The notes beneath the pieces were generated by a model, which had not been told where the DNA came from, made no database searches, and worked only from the letters and a program-made list of their open reading frames with translations. The position numbers and the translations under genes were made by a program. From positions 127,554-191,553 of the forward strand of contig JADJOG010000002.1 in assembly GCA_016713865.1 (NCBI GenBank): a stretch of 64,000 bases of DNA, read 5' to 3'. This DNA comes from Flavobacteriales bacterium. GTDB lineage: Bacteria; Bacteroidota; Bacteroidia; Flavobacteriales_F; PHOS-HE28. Of the stretch, positions 8,136 to 14,615 are shown one piece after another (position 1 is the first letter of the stretch; each line of letters begins with the position of its first letter).

Positions 8136-9238
8136 GATCGCGGCTTCCGCAATTGGGCCGAATGGCCCGTATTTGTGCTGTTTCTCGGGGAACTGGTCCG
8201 CGAACGGCCCGAAGGGATGGTCAACCGGTTTCTTGCTGATGTCTGGCCAATCGCCGCTGAGGTCTTTCGGTGGCCGCGGCTGTGAGTTCACGTAGGCGGC
8301 AACATCCCACGCTTCTTCGTCGCTGAGCTGCGGACTATTCCACGTAACGCCCTGCGGCATGTTAGCCTTCACGTATCCAGCGAAGCGGCTCAATCGGTAA
8401 AGGCCCGCGCCTTGGTTGTAGCTCTTGTCGCCCCACAGCGGTGGATACAGGTGCGTGAGTCCATCGGCCTTCAGCATGCCTTGTCCATCGGCCGCATGGC
8501 AGGTCACGCATTTCGCGGCATAGACCGCTTCGCCGCGTTTGGGATCGGCCGCGCGATCCATGAAGGCCAGCTCCACGATGCCGCTGCCCTTGGGCTTCTC
8601 GTTGCGCGCGATGCCTGTGCCCAACCATTCGATGTACGCGAGGATGGCTTGCATCTCACGCCCGGTGCTGTCGAGCGCAGTACCGTTCAAGCTGCGCTCC
8701 ACGCAATCGTTCACGCGCTTCACAACGGTCTCATTCGCACCACTGCGTGCGCGGAACTTCGGATAGGTGCTCCACACCGCGCCGTAGTTGTTGCCCCAAG
8801 GCCGCGTGCCCGCATCCAAGTGGCAGTTCTGGCAATTGAGCGCGTTCGTGTTGCGCATCACCACACCGTTGGGGCCGATGTAGTGCGCGGTGTTCGCGAT
8901 CAACTCACGGCCGTAGCGGATGAGTTCCTCCTGCGCATCCTCGATGAAGGTGAGCCTTGCTCGTGTCGGCACCGCTCCAGAGGCTATCAACCGTGAAGGT
9001 GGCCACCTGTGGAAGCGGCTCGGGCGCTGCGGCTTTCGGTTTCAAACAGGTCTGTCGGCATGAAGAATTGCGCAACCACGACGAGCAGCAGGAACCAGGT
9101 GATGCGCTTGCTCCAGCTGAGGCCGCTCTTACGCTGCTGACCGATCCGTTCCTGCAATGCCGCCAGCGCATCGTCGAGCACGTAGAGCACCACCAGCACC
9201 AGAATGGTGGCGAGCAGGACGATCGCAGGGATGAGCAT
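8100..9238 (-). pseudogene. TsdA-like membrane-anchored cytochrome c, two frameshifts
   Basis: The main 296-residue frame holds two haem c sites (NCQNCH and AKCVTCH). The first lies in a context typical of thiosulfate dehydrogenase TsdA: CHLDAGTRPWGNNYG, then YPKFRARSGANETVVKRVNDCVERSLNG. TsdA couples two thiosulfates to tetrathionate in the periplasm and donates electrons to other cytochromes. The main frame lacks a signal. Upstream, two other frames supply a hydrophobic N-terminus (MLIPAIVLLATILVLVVLYV, then a second helix ITWFLLLVVV) and a linker KPKAAAPEPLPQVATFTVDSLW. Removing one base near 9040-9043 (TTTC) and one near 8955 (CC) gives a continuous anchored protein of about 378 residues. 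The joining of the anchor is inferred; the cytochrome part is certain. Confidence 0.72.
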
Positions 9239-9247
9239 GGCGGCTCC

Positions 9248-9766
9248 TTAGTGCGGAAGCTTCTCGCGGAAGTAACCGTACACCCATGTGCCGGCCACTG
9301 CGCTGATGAAGGTGACGATGATCACGCTGTAGCCCGCGCCGATCTGCGCGAACAGCGGCCCTGGGCAAGCGCCGGTGATGGCCCAGCCCAAGCCGAAGAT
9401 GAGCGCGCCGTAGATCTGCCCCTTGTTGAAGGTCTTGGCCGGTATGTGGATCTCTTCGCCATAGATGGTGCGCGCCTTCGTGCGCCGGATGATCAGTACG
9501 CTGATCAAGCCGACCATCACCGCTGTGCCGATACGCCATACGTAATGGAAGCTCTCGAAGCGGAACATCTCCTGGATGCGGAACCAGCTCACGATCTCGG
9601 CCTTCACGAACACGATGCCGAAGAGGATGCCCCAAGCTGCGTACTTGAAATTGTACCACCACGGATGATTCAGTGTGCTCTCATTCACGCAGATGGCATC
9701 CTGCTCACGGGTCTGCAGGTCGGCCAATGCTTCAGCGGAAGGTGCTTTTGGGAATTCGTTCTGCAT
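9248..9766 (-). CDS. YeeE/YedE family transporter half, C-terminal type
   Basis: This is a 172-residue inner-membrane protein with about four helices and the YeeE/YedE signature GLGWAITGACPGPLFAQIGAG, whose cysteine is conserved in the thiosulfate channel family. Full-length YeeE proteins import thiosulfate (some homologues import selenium compounds) through pseudo-twofold halves. Here the two halves are separate genes, this one matching the second half. A soluble N-terminal stretch of about 30 residues precedes the first helix. It follows its partner with a 3-bp gap, so the two should be made together and assemble as a heteromer. Confidence 0.9.
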   Translation of the reverse strand: MQNEFPKAPSAEALADLQTREQDAICVNESTLNHPWWYNFKYAAWGILFGIVFVKAEIVSWFRIQEMFRFESFHYVWRIGTAVMVGLISVLIIRRTKARTIYGEEIHIPAKTFNKGQIYGALIFGLGWAITGACPGPLFAQIGAGYSVIIVTFISAVAGTWVYGYFREKLPH

Positions 9767-9769
9767 GGC

Positions 9770-10333
9770 TCAGAGGGTAAGGAGGTAGGGGAGGATCAGC
9801 CAGGTCATCGCGATGCCGCCGATCATGAACATCATGGTGGCCACCAGGCTGGGCCATTGCAAACTGCTGAGGCCCATGATGGCGTGGCCGCTGGTGCAGC
9901 CACCGGCCCAGCGCGTCCCGAAGCCCACCATGAAGCCGCCGATCACGAAGAAGATCAGGCCGCGCAGGGTGAAGAGATTGCCCCAACTGAAGATCTCCGA
10001 GGGCTGCAACGAGCTGGTGTCGGTGATGCCTTTCTCCGCGAGGTACGCTGCCGTGGAGTCCGCCAGCACAACAGGCTCTGGGTTGCTCATGAAGTTGGCT
10101 GCGATGAATGCTCCTGCAGCGATGCCACCGACGAAGAACAGGTTCCAGGCCTCCTTCTTCCAATCATACTTGAAGAAGTTGACGTTGGCAGGCATGCACG
10201 CCGCGCAGAGGTGTCGCAATGAGCTGCTGATGCCGAAGGTCTTATTGCCGACGAGTAGCAAGTACGGCACGGTGAGGCCGATGAGGGCGCCAGCGATGTA
10301 CCAGGACCAGGGTTGTTTGAGTGTTTCGATCAT
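9770..10333 (-). CDS. YeeE/YedE family transporter half, N-terminal type
   Basis: This 187-residue membrane protein carries the paired signature FGTRWAGGCTSGHAIMGLS, the N-terminal half of YeeE/YedE, with the channel cysteine in GGCTSGH. An extra CAACM motif (HLCAACMPANV) in a loop near residue 45 may bind metal or sulfur. I use ATG 10333 (MIETLKQPWSWY); ATG 10339 is two codons longer and equally possible. It sits between the persulfide dioxygenase gene and the second YeeE half, which suggests that sulfur compounds moved across the membrane feed the rhodanese/dioxygenase system or are exported from it. Confidence 0.9.
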   Translation of the reverse strand: MIETLKQPWSWYIAGALIGLTVPYLLLVGNKTFGISSSLRHLCAACMPANVNFFKYDWKKEAWNLFFVGGIAAGAFIAANFMSNPEPVVLADSTAAYLAEKGITDTSSLQPSEIFSWGNLFTLRGLIFFVIGGFMVGFGTRWAGGCTSGHAIMGLSSLQWPSLVATMMFMIGGIAMTWLILPYLLTL

Positions 10334-10365
10334 GGTCATGTGAATCGTCAAATCGTCTGATCATC

Positions 10366-11781
10366 TCATTTTCTGATCAGCGTGCTGGGGCACACGTAAT
10401 CCGTGACCTTCACATCCGTCGTCTTGATCGCATTGAATCCGCCGCGCACTTCCACCAGATTGTGGTAGCCGCGCGCTTTCAACAGGCTTGCCGCGATCAT
10501 GCTGCGGTAGCCGCCAGCGCAATGCAAATAGTTCGTTTCGTCCTTACTGAAGGCCGCGAGGTTCTGATTGATGAACTGCAAGGAGGCATGCCATGCGCCA
10601 TCCACGTGCTCGGCCTCGTACTCGCCGTCCTTGCGCACATCCACCACGCGGAGCTTGCCCGCGTTGAAGCGCTTGGCGAATTCGGCGGCGTCGATGCGCT
10701 CGATGCTGTCCACATCCTTGCCATCAGCCTTCCATGCTTCCACGCCGCCCTTGAGGTAGCCGAACACGTTGTCGTAGCCAACGCGGGCGAGGCGGGTCAC
10801 CACTTCATCTTCCATGCCTTCGTCGGTCACGAGCAGTAAGGGCTGCTTCACGTCGGGTATCATGGCGCCCACCCAAGGAGCGAAGTCGCCTTTGATGCCG
10901 ATGTTGATGCTGCGCGGGATGAAGGCATCCTTGAAGATCTCGGCGTTGCGCGTGTCCAGGACCAATGCGCCTTCAGTTTCGGCCACTAGCTCGAATTGAT
11001 CGGGCGTAAGAGCACGCATGCCGCGCTCCTTCACGCGATCCACGCTTTCGATCACGCCCTTGTTCATGGCCACGTTCTGTGGGAAGTAGGCAGGTGGCGG
11101 CAATAGGCCGTCGGTCACTTCTTTGATGAACTGCTCCTTGCTTGCGGCCTTCAGTGCATAGTTGTTCTGCTTCTGGTTGCCGAGCGTGTCCCAGGTCTCC
11201 TTGCTCATGTTCTTGCCGCAGGCGCTGCCGGCACCATGCGCGGGATACACCAGCACATCGTTGGGCAAGGGCATGATCTTGTTGTGCAGGCTCTCGTAGA
11301 GGAAACCTGCGAGATCTTCCTGTGTGATGGCTCCCATCTTCTGCGCCAGGTCCGGACGCCCAACATCGCCGATGAAGAGTGTGTCGCCGGTGAAAATGGC
11401 GTGCGGCTTTCCACTCTCATCCTTCAGCAGGTAGGTGGTGCTCTCCATGGTGTGGCCGGGCGTATGCATCACGGTGATGGTCACCTTGCCCACGTTCAGC
11501 ACTTCACCATCGGTGGCGATGTGCGCATCGAACTGTGGATTGGCGTTGGGTCCGTAAACGATGGGCGCCCCGGTCTTCTTGCTGAGGTCCAAATGGCCGC
11601 TCACGAAGTCGGCGTGGAAGTGTGTCTCCAGCACGTACTTGATCGTGGCGCCGCTCTGCTTCGCGCGCTCCAGGTAGGGTTGTGTTTCGCGCAGCGGATC
11701 GATGATCACGGCCTCGCCGTTGCTCTCGATGTAGTAGGCGCCTTGTGCCAGGCAGCCGGTGTAGATCTGTTCGATTTTCAT
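10366..11781 (-). CDS. Persulfide dioxygenase-rhodanese fusion (ETHE1-like MBL fold)
   Basis: This is a 471-residue cytoplasmic protein. Residues 1-240 are a metallo-beta-lactamase fold of the ETHE1/persulfide dioxygenase type, with THFHADFVSGH (H54, H56, D58), HTPGHTMESTTY and GDTLFIGDVGRPDL. Residues 255-350 are a degenerate rhodanese (LDTRNAEIFKDAFIPRSINI, no catalytic cysteine seen). Residues 365-460 are an active rhodanese with YLHCAGGYRSMIAASLL. The enzyme oxidises glutathione or other low-molecular-weight persulfides to sulfite, and the fused rhodanese exchanges sulfur with thiosulfate. This domain order is common in bacterial sulfide-detoxification operons next to TauE and ArsR-type regulators, as here. 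The stop codon lies in a small repeat (see 8100-8135). Confidence 0.92.
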   Translation of the reverse strand: MKIEQIYTGCLAQGAYYIESNGEAVIIDPLRETQPYLERAKQSGATIKYVLETHFHADFVSGHLDLSKKTGAPIVYGPNANPQFDAHIATDGEVLNVGKVTITVMHTPGHTMESTTYLLKDESGKPHAIFTGDTLFIGDVGRPDLAQKMGAITQEDLAGFLYESLHNKIMPLPNDVLVYPAHGAGSACGKNMSKETWDTLGNQKQNNYALKAASKEQFIKEVTDGLLPPPAYFPQNVAMNKGVIESVDRVKERGMRALTPDQFELVAETEGALVLDTRNAEIFKDAFIPRSINIGIKGDFAPWVGAMIPDVKQPLLLVTDEGMEDEVVTRLARVGYDNVFGYLKGGVEAWKADGKDVDSIERIDAAEFAKRFNAGKLRVVDVRKDGEYEAEHVDGAWHASLQFINQNLAAFSKDETNYLHCAGGYRSMIAASLLKARGYHNLVEVRGGFNAIKTTDVKVTDYVCPSTLIRK

Positions 11782-11790
11782 GGTGGGTCA

Positions 11791-11807
11791 ACAGGCATCT
11801 TGCCTGT
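11791..11807. repeat. ACAGGCA-TCT-TGCCTGT palindrome
   Basis: A perfect 7-bp inverted repeat with a 3-nt loop lies 10 bp upstream of the MBL-rhodanese start, between it and tauE. Similar ACAGGCA/TGCCTGT palindromes occur as dispersed repeats in many environmental genomes, so it may be a repeat element rather than an operator. Confidence 0.5.
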
Positions 11808-11864
11808 CGTGCTTTTGAGGTGTTGTTGTTCTTGTGATTGTGGGCAGCGAAACCGACGCTCGTT

Positions 11865-12683
11865 CTATGAAAGTGCCGACAGTTCCCTTCCGATGATGTA
11901 CACGCCCATCACGAGCACGAACCATCCGAAGGCGGGTTTGAGTTTCTCGTTGGGGATGCGCTTGCTGAGCATGGTGCCCACGATGATGCCTGCGATGGCC
12001 ACCGCGCTGAATGCACCTAAGACGCCCCATTCAATGGTCTCACCGCCTTTCAGGTCGCCGGTGAAACCGATGAGCGATTTAGCGGCGATGATGATGAGGG
12101 AAGTGCCCACGGCCTGCTTCATCGGAAGCTTGGCCAATAGCACCAGTGCGGGGATGATGAGGAAGCCACCACCCGCACCCACCAGGCCGGTGATCGTTCC
12201 AACGATGATGCCTTCACCGAGGATCAGTGGGTAATTGAAGGTTGCGGGTTGATGGTTGCCGTCGGTTGAGGGTTGAGGGTTGCGCGGCTTGCGGATCATG
12301 CTGTAAGCGGCGGCCACCATCAGCGAGGCGAAGAGGATGAGCATGCCCAGGGCTTTGCTCACTGCCGTATCGCCTGCATGAAAGAGCGGATCGGGCAGAG
12401 CGGGAACGAGCCAAGCGCGTGTGGCATAAACCGCCAGGATGCTGGGTATGCCGAAGACGATGGCCGTGCGCCAGTGGATGTTGCCCATGCGCATGTGGCT
12501 GAAGCTTCCGATCAGTGCCGTGAGGCCCACGATGAAGAGCGAGTAGGCCGTGGCCAGCACTGCATCCACATGAAAGAGGTACACGAGGATGGGCACGGTG
12601 AGGATGCTGCCGCCGCCGCCGATGAGGCCGAGCGATAGTCCCATGACAATGGCGCCGATGTATCCGATGATCTCCATGCTCAT
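11865..12683 (-). CDS. Sulfite exporter TauE/SafE family permease
   Basis: The 272-residue inner-membrane protein has about eight helices and both internal repeats of the family: MGLSLGLIGGGGSILTVPILV at the N-terminus and TGLVGAGGGFLIIPALVLL at about 165-183. TauE/SafE proteins export sulfite, sulfoacetate or related anions, and those in operons with persulfide dioxygenase are thought to remove the sulfite it makes. The start is ATG 12683, which overlaps the arsR stop by 4 bp (ATGA). Residues 134-150 (RNPQPSTDGNHQPATFN) lie in a cytoplasmic loop and are encoded by a CAACC-type low-complexity repeat that looks like an in-frame insertion. Longer upstream starts read the arsR gene in a wrong frame. 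Confidence 0.92.
   Translation of the reverse strand: MSMEIIGYIGAIVMGLSLGLIGGGGSILTVPILVYLFHVDAVLATAYSLFIVGLTALIGSFSHMRMGNIHWRTAIVFGIPSILAVYATRAWLVPALPDPLFHAGDTAVSKALGMLILFASLMVAAAYSMIRKPRNPQPSTDGNHQPATFNYPLILGEGIIVGTITGLVGAGGGFLIIPALVLLAKLPMKQAVGTSLIIIAAKSLIGFTGDLKGGETIEWGVLGAFSAVAIAGIIVGTMLSKRIPNEKLKPAFGWFVLVMGVYIIGRELSALS
12234..12284. repeat. CAACC-type repeat inside tauE
   Basis: On the minus strand this stretch is a run of CAACCCTCAACC, CAACCATCAACC and CGCAACC words. The same kind of sequence fills the gaps at 29811-29846 and 46740-46797. Here it is in frame within the coding sequence. Confidence 0.55.
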
Positions 12684-13006
12684 AGGCGTTCGCAGCAGTT
12701 CTCGAGGCACGAGACGATCTTCATGAACTCCGGTCGCTCCAAACTCCAGAAGGTGTACTTGCCGTCTTTCTCGCAGTGCAGCAGCCCGCGGTCGCGCATG
12801 AGGGTGAGGTGTTGGCTCAGGATGGCCTGCTCGATGCCCAGCAGCGCTTGCAGCTCGCGGTTGCACAGGCGCTTCTCCTGACCCAGCGCATCGAGGATGG
12901 CCAAGCGCTGCGGGTGCGCGGCCACGCGGAGCAATTCACTCGCTTTGTTCAGTTTCTCAGCGCCGATCCGCTCGTCGAGGGTGGCTATCTCCGTATGGTG
13001 AACCAT
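12680..13006 (-). CDS. ArsR/SmtB-family transcriptional repressor
   Basis: The 108-residue winged-helix protein shows the ArsR core: LLRVAAHPQRLAILDAL, the recognition region LQALLGIEQAILSQHLTLMRDRGLL, and the wing KDGKYTFWSL. Cysteines are at 48, 78, 100, 104 and 105. Sulfide/persulfide sensors of this family (BigR, SqrR, YgaV) use two cysteines that form a polysulfide bridge, and C48 with C100 or C104 could do this, although the CxxxCC tail could equally bind metal. It is the first gene of the minus-strand sulfur cluster, and palindromes lie just upstream (13014-13059). Autoregulation and induction of the cluster by reactive sulfur is the natural inference. Confidence 0.88.
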   Translation of the reverse strand: MVHHTEIATLDERIGAEKLNKASELLRVAAHPQRLAILDALGQEKRLCNRELQALLGIEQAILSQHLTLMRDRGLLHCEKDGKYTFWSLERPEFMKIVSCLENCCERL

Positions 13007-13013
13007 TGCGGCA

Positions 13014-13021
13014 CAAACGTA
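13014..13021 (-). promoter_or_regulatory. -7 promoter element of the arsR/sulfur operon
   Basis: TACGTTTG on the minus strand is an exact match to the Bacteroidota -7 consensus TAnnTTTG, ending only 7 nt before the arsR ATG. The inverted repeat at 13017-13040 overlaps it. I found no TTTG at the -33 position. Confidence 0.6.
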
Positions 13022-13040
13022 TAGCCATACGACTATACGT
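13017..13040. promoter_or_regulatory. Inverted-repeat operator ACGTATAG-N8-CTATACGT
   Basis: Two perfect 8-bp arms are separated by 8 bp, 11 nt upstream of the arsR start, and overlap its -7 element. Size, symmetry and place fit an autoregulatory ArsR-family operator. Binding is not demonstrated. Confidence 0.65.
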
Positions 13041-13043
13041 CCG

Positions 13044-13059
13044 GGTGATACTTATCACC
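13044..13059. promoter_or_regulatory. Second palindrome GGTGATA-CT-TATCACC
   Basis: A perfect 7-bp inverted repeat with a 2-bp centre lies just upstream of the first operator, near the expected -33 region. It could be a second regulator site (the half-site differs from the first) or a weak terminator of rnd, which ends at 13081. Confidence 0.5.
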
Positions 13060-13080
13060 TTGCTCGATTGATGCTCTGAT

Positions 13081-14232
13081 TCACAGCACCTTCAAAATGT
13101 CCTGGCCGAAATGCTGCACCTGATACCGGCGCATGCCAGGTAGCGCAGCCAAGGCATCAAGGTCGCCGGGCAAGGTGCGCGCGATGTCGGCGAGCAATTG
13201 GTTGCTGGCCACGATGCCCATGCGCAGATCGAAATCGGTCGTGAGCCGATCACGCACTTGCTTGAGGCGCTTCAGGCGCTCGTCGTAATCCTCGTCGCGA
13301 TTCCAGCGCTTCCCTTTGGGCACGCGCGGCCATTCCTCCTTAGGCAGATCGAGGCCGCGTTGCACGGCAGCCATCAACTCGCGGCCATGGCGCTGCACGA
13401 GCTTCTCACCGATGCCCTTTCGCGAACCGATCTCGCGCGCGCTCTTGGGTGGATCGGTGGCCAAAGCGAGCAAGGGTTCATTGCCCAGTACCATGAAGGG
13501 TGCGCGGTCCAGCTTCTCCGCGATGGCTTCGCGAAAGGCATGCACTTCGCGCAAGATCGCGAGCTGATGCGGCTTCAATAGTTTGGCGCCTTTTATCTTC
13601 AAGAAGCCGGGCTCATCGTCCACCGGCAGGTTGAAGGGCGCATCCGTTAGCAGGTTGAATTCCTCTTCGGCCCACGACCAGCGATCCTTCGCGATCAGCT
13701 TCTCCTTGAGTTGGTCGCGCAGCGCGATCAAGTGGCTGGTATCGCCTGCCGCATAGGCCAGCATGTCGGCCGGCAGCGGACGCTTGCTCCAATCGGCTTT
13801 CTGGAATTTCTTGTCCACCTGAAGGCCTTGGTACTTGCCCAGCAATGAGGCCAAGCCGATCTCCGGCTCGTTCAGCAACTCAGCGGCCACGAGCGTGTCG
13901 AACACGTTCTCAACGCGGATGCCGTGGTACTTGGCCAGGATGCGCAAGTCGTAGTCGGCATCGTGGATCACGACTTCCATGGCGGGCATGGCGAGTAATT
14001 CCTTCAGGGGTTTCAGGTCCACGATGGCCAGCGGATCAACGAGGAAGGTGCGGTCGCGCGTGCTCAGCTGCACCAAGCACACCTTCTCTTTGTAGCGATG
14101 AAAACTGCTGGCCTCGGTGTCGAGAGCGATGACATCCGAGCCGCCTAATTGAGCTGCGCACTTGCTCAAGGCCTCCGGGCGGGTAATGAGTTCGAATTCG
14201 GCCACAGGGAGGCGCTGGTGATGGTGGGCCAA
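13081..14232 (-). CDS. rnd: Ribonuclease D
   Basis: RNase D is a 3'-5' exoribonuclease that trims tRNA and other small RNA ends. The protein (about 373-383 residues) has the DEDD motifs: VIALDTEASSF (motif I with D and E), VVIHDADYDLRIL (motif II) and YAAGDTSHLIALRD (motif III, DEDDy type). An HRDC domain follows (LAILREVHAFREAIAEKLDRAPFMVL, REIGSRKGIGEKLVQRHG). The longest start is TTG 14232; GTG 14202 (VAEFELITRPEAL) fits the usual N-terminus as well or better. It is the last gene of a minus-strand run with DUF2752 and manC. Confidence 0.9.
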   Translation of the reverse strand: MAHHHQRLPVAEFELITRPEALSKCAAQLGGSDVIALDTEASSFHRYKEKVCLVQLSTRDRTFLVDPLAIVDLKPLKELLAMPAMEVVIHDADYDLRILAKYHGIRVENVFDTLVAAELLNEPEIGLASLLGKYQGLQVDKKFQKADWSKRPLPADMLAYAAGDTSHLIALRDQLKEKLIAKDRWSWAEEEFNLLTDAPFNLPVDDEPGFLKIKGAKLLKPHQLAILREVHAFREAIAEKLDRAPFMVLGNEPLLALATDPPKSAREIGSRKGIGEKLVQRHGRELMAAVQRGLDLPKEEWPRVPKGKRWNRDEDYDERLKRLKQVRDRLTTDFDLRMGIVASNQLLADIARTLPGDLDALAALPGMRRYQVQHFGQDILKVL

Positions 14233-14241
14233 GGTAATGGG

Positions 14242-14580
14242 CTAGGGCGCCAGCATTTCCAAGCCCGGCAGATTGCGCACGATGCCCCAGGCCAACAAGC
14301 CTGCGCACCAAGCCCAAACCACGCGATTGTCATGCGTCAAAGGCGCCCGCCGCCATGATCCAATACCCCATTGAAGGCCCAGGAGCGGGATGGAGGTCAC
14401 GAGTGCGGCATTGTGGGAAGCAGCCTCAGCAATGCTGCCATGCAAGAGGTCATGCACTGCACGTTGGGCCCCGCAGCCAGGGCAGAATAAGCCGGTGAGC
14501 CAGTGGAAGGGGCAGGGCAGGAATGACTCGTTGTGCTCAGGATCGAAGAAGAAGAGCAGCCCGACCCAGATGCCCAGCAC
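14242..14580 (-). CDS. DUF2752 membrane protein
   Basis: This is a small inner-membrane protein with three hydrophobic segments and the DUF2752 hallmark LPCPFHWLTGLFCPGCGAQRAVHDLLHG (two residues beyond the CPGCG core are also conserved). The CPGCG motif could bind metal or form a disulfide, but the family's function is unknown. The true start is uncertain. GTG 14580 is the first accepted start in frame, yet the upstream in-frame codons (IAARAIRFLLPA) also look like part of a first helix, so the gene may begin at a non-standard codon overlapping the manC stop. Confidence 0.8.
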   Translation of the reverse strand: MLGIWVGLLFFFDPEHNESFLPCPFHWLTGLFCPGCGAQRAVHDLLHGSIAEAASHNAALVTSIPLLGLQWGIGSWRRAPLTHDNRVVWAWCAGLLAWGIVRNLPGLEMLAP

Positions 14581-14615
14581 GGCGGGAAGGAGGAACCGGA
14601 TAGCGCGCGCGGCAA

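Noticed and set aside
8957..10222. A 421-codon plus-strand frame opposite the cytochrome and YeeE genes
   Set aside because: It is antisense to conserved membrane genes and shows no motif.
12234..12284. CRISPR or tandem-array reading of the CAACC repeats
   Set aside because: Units are short and irregular, with no constant spacers and no cas genes.
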